Below the pieces are notes generated by a model. The model worked only from the letters and a program-made list of their open reading frames with translations. It made no database searches and had not been told where the DNA came from. Positions 8,752 to 14,799 of a DNA stretch of 24,232 nucleotides are shown here, piece by piece. The DNA is from Acidobacteriota bacterium (GTDB lineage: Bacteria; Acidobacteriota; Terriglobia; Terriglobales; Acidobacteriaceae). Location: contig QIAR01000115.1 in assembly GCA_003225595.1 (NCBI GenBank), positions 1-24,232 of the forward strand, written 5' to 3'. Positions within the stretch are counted from its first letter, which is position 1. Each line of letters begins with the position of its first letter. The position numbers and the translations under genes are program-made.

Positions 8752-9258
8752 AAACCATTTGTGAAGAGCCATGGTATTCGAGAATACCGCGAGGCGATCC
8801 GTCACGTGCGCAAACGGCTGCTTTCTGGCGGCACACCGAACTAGAGCGCCAGAACGCCTGCGGACGATGTGGCTTCGAGTGCGAACAGGCATATTCCACC
8901 GGTTGAGTCGGAGCACAGCTTCGTAGAGTCACAGCTTTTGATGGTCAGCAATCTAAGATCGCAAGAAGCCCTAAGTGCGGTTCCAAACTTGATTGTCAGC
9001 CAGAAGCCGACGATCTTGTAGGACTCAAACTTCGCTTCCACCGATGCACACCGTATCACTTGAGTGCAGATGATAGGCAAGGAAGTCCTGCCGCACATTC
9101 ACGCAAGCAGGTAAGCGACGTCCAGCGTCGAGCCTAGCTTTTCAAGTAGCTAGAACTGGCCAATCCGTGCCATTCACATGCACCATTCAATTCGTTTAGG
9201 CTGCGGTTCGCTCCGCTATGGAGTCGCCACGTACTGTACCTATCCTGGGAGGACACAC
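8752..9258. other. Spacer downstream of the phosphopantetheinyl transferase; no gene recognised
   Basis: About 500 nt have no convincing coding frame on either strand. Two small symmetric elements occur: GGTATTC-GA-GAATACC at 8773-8788 and CTAGCT-N8-AGCTAG at 9134-9153. Neither is followed by a T-run. Confidence 0.6.
8773..8788. repeat. 16-bp operator-like palindrome
   Basis: GGTATTC and GAATACC are exact inverted arms of 7 bp separated by GA. The element lies 22 nt after the phosphopantetheinyl transferase stop. The spacing and size suit a small dimeric DNA-binding site, but no regulator can be assigned and it may be chance. Confidence 0.35.
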
Positions 9259-9261
9259 GTG

Positions 9262-9387
9262 ATGTTTTTAAGGTCCCCCGAAGATTCTTGCGCTTTCGTC
9301 CTGGTTGCGTTGCTTTTGTCGAGTTCTGTTATGGCCTACGCCGGGCAACAGTTTTCTGAATTGCCTCATCATTGCGATGTCCGATAG
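9262..9387 (+). CDS. Small secreted peptide candidate, 41 aa
   Basis: The frame starts at ATG 9262 with a strong GGGAGGA ribosome binding site at 9247-9253 (8 nt spacing); GTG 9259 is an alternative start in frame. The peptide has an N-terminal region, a hydrophobic core AFVLVALLLSSSVMA and a signal-peptidase-like AYA site before Gly28. This would release a 14-residue mature peptide, GQQFSELPHHCDVR. The stop at 9385-9387 lies 6 nt before the copper oxidase ATG, which itself has no good ribosome binding site, so translational coupling is likely. It could be a leader peptide, a small copper-binding partner (it contains His-His-Cys), or the remains of a longer secreted protein. No family is recognised. 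Confidence 0.45.
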   Translation: MFLRSPEDSCAFVLVALLLSSSVMAYAGQQFSELPHHCDVR

Positions 9388-9393
9388 CTCCTT

Positions 9394-11481
9394 ATGAAAC
9401 GCATTCGAGGCGCGGGTAAACTTGTGTGTGTCATGCTGTTGGCGCTATGGCCAGCACCCTCTCACTTGATGGCTCAGGCGAACGTCCAGGGTCAGTGGAC
9501 GACGCTTCCCTACACCATGCCGATCAACCCGATCCACGCGACACTGGTTAGCACAGGCAAGGTGCTGGTTGTCGCTGGTTCTGGAAACTACCCGCCAAAC
9601 AAGAATTACCAGGCGGCAATCTGGGACCTGCAGGCCGGAACCATCACCACGCAATCTGTGACTTGGGATATGTTCTGCAATGGCGCAGTGGCCCTGCCGG
9701 ACGGGCGCACGTTCATCGATGGGGGTACAACGCAGTACAACCCGTTTCACGGCGCCGCCAACGCTTCAGTTTTTGATCCCGTAAGCAACAGCCTTACGGA
9801 TCTGCCGACTATGGCGCACGGCCGCTGGTATCCCACGGTGACAACTTTAGGTGACGGGCGAATCCTGACCTTCTCGGGCTTGAATGAGACAGGCATCACT
9901 AACACCGCGGTTGAGATCTTCACATCAGCGTCCAACACTTGGAGCCCAGAGTACAAAGCCGGCTGGACTCCCCCTCTTTACCCGCGACTCCACCTGTTGC
10001 CGAACGGAAAGGTTTTCTACTCAGGGTCGACCACCAAATCCCGCTACTTCGATCCGTCCACCCACACGTGGGGCGTCATCGCAACCACGAACTACGCGAG
10101 TACAAGAACATATGGTAGCTCAGTACTGTTCCCTCTTACACCAGCCAACAACTACAAGCCGGTAGTCATGATTATCGGGGGCGGCAACCCAGCCACGGCC
10201 ACGACCGAGATTATCGATCTTTCGGCAACGACACCGGCATGGCAGTGGGGACCATCCATGTCTCAGCCCCGCATCGAGATGAACGCTGTGATTCTTCCCA
10301 GCGGCAAAGTTCTCGCGGTGGGCGGCTCTGCGAGCGATGAGAACGCAAGTACGGCGAGTCTAAATGCGGACCTTTACGACCCTGCCACTAATACTTTTTC
10401 TGCAGCGGGCGCCAACGCTTTTGCCCGGCTATATCACTCGGTCGCATTGCTCCTTCCCGATGCAACTGTGTGGCTGGCGGGCAGCAATCCCAAGCGTGGC
10501 ACGTATGAACCGCACATGGAGATTTACCAGCCCGCTTATTTGTTCAATCCGGATGGTACGCTAGCCACGCGGCCGACAATCGCCAGCGCTCCCAGCACAA
10601 TCGGTTATGGAGGGTCATTCACGCTACAGACTTCCGATGCTGCCAATATTGCTTCCGTCGTTCTGATCAAGGCAGGCTCAGTGACTCATGCCTTTGACAT
10701 GGATCAGCGCCTTGTAGGTTTGTCATATACGGCGGCGGATGCCGGCGACTTGACCGTGAACGCCCCCCCGAACTCCAACATCGCTCCACCGGGGTATTAC
10801 TTGCTTTTCCTGCTGAATTCGGCTGGGGTTCCATCGGTCGCAAGTGTCGTCCAAGTGACAGCAGGTTCAGATTTCACGATAACGACATCGCCTCCACTAC
10901 AAGGAATCGTTCCGGGCGCCACCGCGACCTACATGGTGCAGGTGGTGCCTTCCGGCGGGTTCGGCGGAACTGTCAACCTGAGTGTGAACGGTGTTCCCAG
11001 TGGCGCCACTGCCAGTTTCAGCACAACTTCAATCACCGGACGTGGCTCATCTACCCTGACTATTAATACGACGGGTTTGAGCCCTGCCAGTTTCCCTTCG
11101 ACGTACCCGCTCACCGTCAGTGCGAGCGACGGCACGCTTACTCGCACCGACACCGTCAATTTGATCGTGAACTCGCCTGGTGACTTCTCGCTTTCGGCAT
11201 CGCCTACAACTTTGGCCGTGCTCAAAGGAACCAGTGGTCAATTCACTATTGCCCTCGTGCCCTCGAATGGCTTCGTGGGAACAGTAAATTTCACTCTGAC
11301 CGGATCGCCCGGCCCCAATGTGACCGCTACGTTCAACCCCACATCACTGACAGGGTCGGGGTCCACGACGGTAACGGTGCAGGCTGCTTCCACCGCAGCT
11401 AGCAGCACTTCCAACCTGACCATCACTGGCACCAGCGGCACGGTCGCGCACTCGACACTCGTGACTCTGACCGTTCAGTAA
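9394..11481 (+). CDS. Secreted galactose-oxidase-like copper radical oxidase with two Ig-like repeats
   Basis: This 695-aa protein has a signal peptide (residues 1 to about 27), a kelch-type beta-propeller (about 35-385), a DUF1929/E-set domain (about 395-488) and two homologous Ig-like repeats (about 492-594 and 597-695, each with a DF-[ST]-[IL] start and a GF-x-GTVN motif). All five residues that bind copper or form the cofactor in fungal galactose oxidase have counterparts: Cys95 in WDMFCNG and Tyr146 in GRWYPTV (the Cys-Tyr cross-link pair), Tyr347-His348 in RLYHSVALLLPD, and His432 in VTHAFDMDQR. It should therefore be a mononuclear copper oxidase making an aldehyde and H2O2 outside the cytoplasm. 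The fungal stacking Trp290 appears to be replaced (by about Asn164), so the substrate may not be galactose. It probably acts on extracellular or cell-surface sugars. Confidence 0.87.
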   Translation: MKRIRGAGKLVCVMLLALWPAPSHLMAQANVQGQWTTLPYTMPINPIHATLVSTGKVLVVAGSGNYPPNKNYQAAIWDLQAGTITTQSVTWDMFCNGAVALPDGRTFIDGGTTQYNPFHGAANASVFDPVSNSLTDLPTMAHGRWYPTVTTLGDGRILTFSGLNETGITNTAVEIFTSASNTWSPEYKAGWTPPLYPRLHLLPNGKVFYSGSTTKSRYFDPSTHTWGVIATTNYASTRTYGSSVLFPLTPANNYKPVVMIIGGGNPATATTEIIDLSATTPAWQWGPSMSQPRIEMNAVILPSGKVLAVGGSASDENASTASLNADLYDPATNTFSAAGANAFARLYHSVALLLPDATVWLAGSNPKRGTYEPHMEIYQPAYLFNPDGTLATRPTIASAPSTIGYGGSFTLQTSDAANIASVVLIKAGSVTHAFDMDQRLVGLSYTAADAGDLTVNAPPNSNIAPPGYYLLFLLNSAGVPSVASVVQVTAGSDFTITTSPPLQGIVPGATATYMVQVVPSGGFGGTVNLSVNGVPSGATASFSTTSITGRGSSTLTINTTGLSPASFPSTYPLTVSASDGTLTRTDTVNLIVNSPGDFSLSASPTTLAVLKGTSGQFTIALVPSNGFVGTVNFTLTGSPGPNVTATFNPTSLTGSGSTTVTVQAASTAASSTSNLTITGTSGTVAHSTLVTLTVQ

Positions 11482-11709
11482 AACCGTTGAGCTTGCCGAT
11501 TCGTCATTGAATGGAATTCTGCGTTAAGGACAAACCAGAATACTGGAAGGGCCCGAAAGAACGCGACTCGGCGCACAATACCGCGTCCTCAGGAGTCCAA
11601 AGCGGAAATCCTCGTTTAGTCCGGGGGGCACCAACATGCGTACCCACCTCCCTAAGTTTTTGCACGGCTGATCATCGCAACTGGACCTGTACGCCCGCTG
11701 TTTACCATT

Positions 11710-11889
11710 ATGGTTCTGGGCACTGCGCTCGCTTACAGGGGTTACAATGTCGCCGCTCCTACCCTCCACACGCCGATGACCCGCACAAATATGGGGCCTG
11801 GAACCAACACGTACCTGGCAATCATTGTCTCGCTGCTGTTCGTGTCCGGCTTGATACTGCTCGTGCGCTTACTGTGGCGTGGAAAGTAA
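11710..11889 (+). CDS. Possible small single-span membrane protein, 59 aa
   Basis: An ATG frame of 59 codons within the 11482-11994 spacer has codon use like its neighbours. It ends in a clear membrane helix (TYLAIIVSLLFVSGLILLV) followed by a basic tail RLLWRGK. No ribosome binding site is seen, and the frame is open back to a TAA at 11653, with coding-like sequence LIIATGPVRPLFTI just upstream of the ATG. The true start may therefore be further upstream with a non-ATG codon. Another possibility is a frameshift from ATG 11636, whose short frame MRTHLPKFLHG stops at once. No family is recognised. Confidence 0.4.
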   Translation: MVLGTALAYRGYNVAAPTLHTPMTRTNMGPGTNTYLAIIVSLLFVSGLILLVRLLWRGK

Positions 11890-11994
11890 TAGAAAGTTCC
11901 ACCGCTGACGCGGAGAACAGGCAAGGGGGAATCGAAGCCGCCGAGGATGGAAATGATTGTTGCTATTCACCTCAGAAATGAGCAATGATTACCT

Positions 11995-12309
11995 ATGTCG
12001 TTTCCGGGCAAAGCATACCCGTTTACTGCGTTTGGAATTTGCGAGATTCCTGAATTGGCAGGCGTATACGGGATAATGCGACACGACTCGAACACAGGAA
12101 CGCCGAGGTTTTTGTCGATAGAGACTGCCGGCAATCTACAGAAGAGAGTGATTGAGACGCTCAACACTCGCGCCTTTCCTGATGCCACTCATGTGCTCGT
12201 TGACACTGAATCACAGACATATCCGGAGCGGGTTGAACGGGCGGAGCAACTTCGCAAGGAATACAGCTTGGAGACGGCAGCCAGACGTGTTCCCGGTCTC
12301 GGACCGTAA
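11995..12309 (+). CDS. Small protein with a GIY-YIG-like pattern, function unknown
   Basis: This is a 104-aa cytoplasmic protein. Residues about 22-52 read AGVYGI...RFLSIETAGNLQKRV, which follows the GIY-YIG layout (G-[IV]-Y ... [LF]-Y-I-G-x-[AT]-x-[ND]-L-x-x-R). The YIG tripeptide is changed (FLSIE), and the Arg of the active site could be the one in QKRV. The C-terminal third (ERVERAEQLRKEYSLETAARR) is likely a helix. A degenerate or inactive nuclease-like fold is the best guess, not a firm one. No clear ribosome binding site is seen before ATG 11995. It ends 21 nt from the end of the oppositely oriented regulator gene. Confidence 0.6.
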   Translation: MSFPGKAYPFTAFGICEIPELAGVYGIMRHDSNTGTPRFLSIETAGNLQKRVIETLNTRAFPDATHVLVDTESQTYPERVERAEQLRKEYSLETAARRVPGLGP

Positions 12310-12330
12310 GGCATAGAAACCCGAATGTCA

Positions 12331-13374
12331 CTAGACAGAGGAGACTTTTTTCATGACTTCTGCCTGGCCGTCACGGCCACCTGGGACAGCAAACAATGAG
12401 GGCCTCTTTGGCTCTTTCGGCCAAGCGGCAGCCTTTCGTTCGGCCTCCAGGATCTGCTCTGTCGTCATCGATTCCGCCAGTTCCTTTTTCGCGATTGTGA
12501 TCTGGTCGATGACTCCAACATTCGACCTCTCAGATAATAGGCACCACATGTATGCGGATATGGTGTCCCGCGCCAGTCCTATTCCATCCTTATAATTCTG
12601 GACCAATCTGAATTGTGCCGCGGGTAGGCCCTGTTCAGCTGGTCGCGTGTACCAGTCCGGAGCTGCACTCTCGTGTTGTCCGGCATGTTCTCGAGTTGTA
12701 GCAGGCTGGCTAAGCGTGAGAAACAAAAGTTCCATCCGGTTGGAAACTCCTACCTTATCGAAGATGCGTAAAAGATAATTTTTGATGGTGTGCTTACTTA
12801 GCCCCAAGCGCTGGCCAATTTCGTGGTTGGTAAGCCCCTCCGCCAGGCAGTGCACGACTTCCAGTTCGCGTCTGGAAAGCAGATTTATTCCGTCAGCATT
12901 GACTGCCCGTATGGCTGGCGTAGTAGCGAGGGCGTCCAAGACAAACGTTATCTCCTTACTGTTGGCCCAGATTTGATCCTCGTACACACACCGGATGCAC
13001 TTGCAAAGACTCTTAAGGGGTTCGTTCTTGGAGAAGACTCCTTTGGCTCCTGCCCGGAAGGCTTTCACTACTGCCTCGGCCTTGGAAGAGTCCAGCAGCA
13101 TTACCCCCCGTACTGCGGGCCGCAGTGTGCGAAGTTCGCGCATGACTTCAAATCCGCCTGAGGGCTCCCCGTCCAGGTTGGAGCTGATGACAGCGACGCC
13201 GAGTGGCAGCTTCGCTGTCGAATCCAGGAGTTCACGAGTGGTTGAAACTGAAGCAACCACGTGAATACGACGATCCCGCTTCATCGCGTCGGACAGCAAC
13301 TGGCTGTGCATCCGAGTGTTGTCCGCGACCACGACGTGAATTGTCCCCTGATCCGAGCGTTCCAGAAGCTGCAT
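12331..13374 (-). CDS. LuxR/NarL-type regulator with atypical receiver domain and Sel1-like tail
   Basis: This 347-aa DNA-binding regulator has a receiver-like domain (about 11-125), a LuxR-type helix-turn-helix (about 163-222, with LLSRRELEVVHCLAEG and NHEIGQRLGLSKHTIKNYL) and a C-terminal stretch with a Sel1-repeat pattern (about 245-282: AEQG-x-PAAQFRLVQNYKDGIGLARD). In the receiver the phospho-acceptor Asp is missing: VAVISSNLDG has Ser64-Ser65 where [VL]-[LI]-D-[LVI] is expected. Asp18 and Lys116 remain, so regulation by phosphorylation is doubtful. The start at 13374 is chosen over an upstream ATG at 13497 because GGGAGG lies 5 nt upstream and the receiver fold begins about 10 residues later; the 41 extra residues look non-coding. 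It is transcribed away from the EPS locus and is a candidate regulator of it. Confidence 0.9.
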   Translation of the reverse strand: MQLLERSDQGTIHVVVADNTRMHSQLLSDAMKRDRRIHVVASVSTTRELLDSTAKLPLGVAVISSNLDGEPSGGFEVMRELRTLRPAVRGVMLLDSSKAEAVVKAFRAGAKGVFSKNEPLKSLCKCIRCVYEDQIWANSKEITFVLDALATTPAIRAVNADGINLLSRRELEVVHCLAEGLTNHEIGQRLGLSKHTIKNYLLRIFDKVGVSNRMELLFLTLSQPATTREHAGQHESAAPDWYTRPAEQGLPAAQFRLVQNYKDGIGLARDTISAYMWCLLSERSNVGVIDQITIAKKELAESMTTEQILEAERKAAAWPKEPKRPSLFAVPGGRDGQAEVMKKVSSV

Positions 13375-13461
13375 AGAATCCTCCCGAGTGACGAAAACTG
13401 GCGCTTCACCTGGACCCTTGGTCAAACTTTTCGCGCGCAAGGTGATCCGAGTGAAGAGCAG

Positions 13462-13499
13462 GTGCACGAAGCACAAAATCAAGTGCACGAAGCGCAAAG
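13462..13499. repeat. Direct repeat with 21-bp period upstream of the regulator gene
   Basis: GTGCACGAAGCACAAAA (13462-13478) and GTGCACGAAGCGCAAAG (13483-13499) match at 15 of 17 positions. Their starts are 21 bp apart, two helical turns, and each begins with the palindrome GTGCAC. They lie about 90-125 bp upstream of the chosen start of the LuxR-type gene, a plausible place for a transcription factor to bind side by side. If the longer start at 13497 were used, they would be coding. Confidence 0.5.
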
Positions 13500-13598
13500 T
13501 TTGAGCGCCTGGGGGAACAACTGCTGTCTAAAGGGGGGAGGGATCTTAAAGTGCGCTAAATTACTAGAGTTTAATTAATCGCTTGTTCGCATCTTCTA

Positions 13599-13625
13599 CA
13601 ACTGCGAAGCAACCTTTCGCAGTTG
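13599..13625. repeat. Perfect 10-bp inverted repeat between the regulator and the EPS locus
   Basis: CAACTGCGAA (13599-13608) and TTCGCAGTTG (13616-13625) are exactly complementary around a 7-nt loop. No T-run follows on either strand, so it is not an intrinsic terminator. It lies between the minus-strand regulator and the plus-strand EPS promoter, and could be an operator or part of a transcript from either side. A second 7-bp pair, CGATTGC/GCAATCG, occurs at 13673-13679 and 13697-13703. Confidence 0.55.
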
Positions 13626-13824
13626 AGTGGTGGAATCCTAGCACTCCGCTTCACGTGAGGCAAGCAAAAACCCGATTGCGACTACGATTTTTTTGTGCAA
13701 TCGCTGGGAGTAGGATGCCTCAGATGACTGCCTGGAGCTACTAATTGATCGCTAGAATCGGGATCTGCGAGCGATGCCTTTTTGTTGGGATCTCAGAATG
13801 AGAACAGAAGTGTTTTTCGAAGTC

Positions 13825-13853
13825 TTGATAATGATAAATGATAGAAGTCTAAT
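13825..13853 (+). promoter_or_regulatory. Candidate sigma70-type promoter for the EPS operon
   Basis: TTGATA (13825-13830) and TCTAAT (13848-13853) each match the -35 and -10 consensus at five of six positions with an ideal 17-bp spacer, inside an AT-rich island (about 13800-13880) unlike its surroundings. A start near 13860 would give a leader of about 340 nt before the nusG-like gene. Confidence 0.55.
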
Positions 13854-13909
13854 AAAACAAACGAGATACATACAGCATTTCTAGGATTCCATCACGGGTG
13901 TCATAACAA

Positions 13910-13982
13910 GCCGACGTCCAAATGTCCAACTGTCTAGTTGGGTTCGGCAGGACTCCTGATAGGGGAAACCTGTCCCTAGTCC
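13910..13982 (+). promoter_or_regulatory. Structured 5' leader with consecutive hairpins ahead of the nusG-like gene
   Basis: Hairpin 1 has outer arms GCCGA (13910-13914) and TCGGC (13944-13948) enclosing a perfect CCAACT-GTCT-AGTTGG stem (13926-13941). Hairpin 2 has GGACT (13950-13954) and AGGG (13961-13964) pairing with the continuous CCCTAGTCC (13974-13982). Further pairing (CCAG/CTGG, AAGG/CCTT) follows to about 14030. No known riboswitch class was recognised. Its place between a promoter and a NusG-family antiterminator suggests a recruitment or attenuation element for the EPS transcript. The remaining leader up to 14202 shows no gene. Confidence 0.45.
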
Positions 13983-14202
13983 CCAGTTCCTCCAGTCTGG
14001 AAGGCAAGCCCTACCTTGGAGTGGTCTTCGCTAACTAGTACGCTCTACCTCTTGTCGCAATTGGTACTCGCTTGTAGGGTAAAGATCACGGACGCGGATT
14101 TTTGCCTTTAGATAGTGTCTCTCTCCTCCCCCTGTTCGGTACTTCGACAAGCGTGTGTGGAACATAGGGCCAAATTATGCGTGTGACCCAGAGGGCGAAG
14201 CT

Positions 14203-14751
14203 ATGAGCAGCAGCGGGCAAGTCTACGAGCTCAGCTCTTCAGCTCCTGTCATTGGAATGGAGAGTTGGTACGCCATTCACACCCGCGCTCGGCATGAGAA
14301 GGTCGTTGATCAGCGTCTCCGGGAGCAAGGTCTGACAACTTTTCTTCCGCTTGTGAGTGAAGTCCACCGTTGGAGCGACCGCCAGAAGACAGTAGAACTT
14401 CCGCTTTTTAGTTCCTACCTGTTTGTCAGATCGGCTCTGACCCACGAAGAGCGTCTACGAGTCTTTCGTGTAGATGGTGTACTGGGTTTTGTGGGAGGTC
14501 ACGGGGAAGGGACGGCGATCCCCGACGAAGAAATTCACGCAGTTCGAAAGCTTCTTTCGCAGAACGCTTCTTGGGGCTCCCATCCGTTCCTAAAAGTCGG
14601 GCAGCGAGTTCGGATCCGCGGAGGGGCCCTCGATGGAATCGAAGGCATTTTCCAAGCGCGAAACGGAGGCAACACCCTCGTCGTATCCGTGAACGCGATC
14701 CAGAGATCCTTGGCTGTTCGCATCGAAGGATATAATGTCGAGGTTGTATAG
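14203..14751 (+). CDS. NusG-family transcription antiterminator (RfaH/UpxY-like paralog)
   Basis: This 182-aa protein has an N-terminal NGN domain (about 22-125) and a C-terminal KOW domain (about 130-182). Motifs include WYAIHTRARHEKVVDQRL, TTFLPLVSEVHRWSDRQK, LPLFSSYLFVR, a GFVGGHG-x-AIPDEE block, VGQRVRIRGGALDGIEG (the KOW turn) and TLVVSVNAIQRSLAVRIEG. Specialised NusG paralogs of this type, unlike housekeeping NusG, are the first gene of long surface-polysaccharide operons and bind RNA polymerase to prevent premature termination. ATG 14203 is chosen with GAGGG at 14191-14195 upstream; the longer frame from GTG 14155 would add 16 unlikely residues. It is first in the EPS gene series, 48 nt before the ATPase gene. 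A decayed second copy lies at 19683-20186. Confidence 0.92.
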   Translation: MSSSGQVYELSSSAPVIGMESWYAIHTRARHEKVVDQRLREQGLTTFLPLVSEVHRWSDRQKTVELPLFSSYLFVRSALTHEERLRVFRVDGVLGFVGGHGEGTAIPDEEIHAVRKLLSQNASWGSHPFLKVGQRVRIRGGALDGIEGIFQARNGGNTLVVSVNAIQRSLAVRIEGYNVEVV

Positions 14752-14799
14752 CTTGCTGGAAGATTTCCAATCAAGTCGGCTTCTCCAAGCGAGGGCGAA

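Noticed and set aside
8761..8844. 28-codon frame with IREYREAIRHVRKRLLSGG-like sequence
   Set aside because: It is too short, has no ribosome binding site, and its start is within the tail region of the previous gene; no family match could be named.
11511..11981. 156-codon plus-strand frame after the copper oxidase
   Set aside because: Its composition is Cys/His/Arg-rich and not protein-like, there is no ribosome binding site, and the overlapping 11710-11889 frame has far better coding character.
13375..13497. N-terminal extension of the LuxR-type regulator from ATG at 13497
   Set aside because: There is no ribosome binding site at 13497, while GGGAGG lies 5 nt before the ATG at 13374; the extra residues derive from a tandem repeat and precede the receiver fold.
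13498..14154. CRISPR array, tRNA or known riboswitch in the long spacer before the EPS locus
   Set aside because: No regular repeat-spacer pattern, tRNA cloverleaf or signature of a familiar riboswitch class was found; only hairpins and the promoter could be supported.
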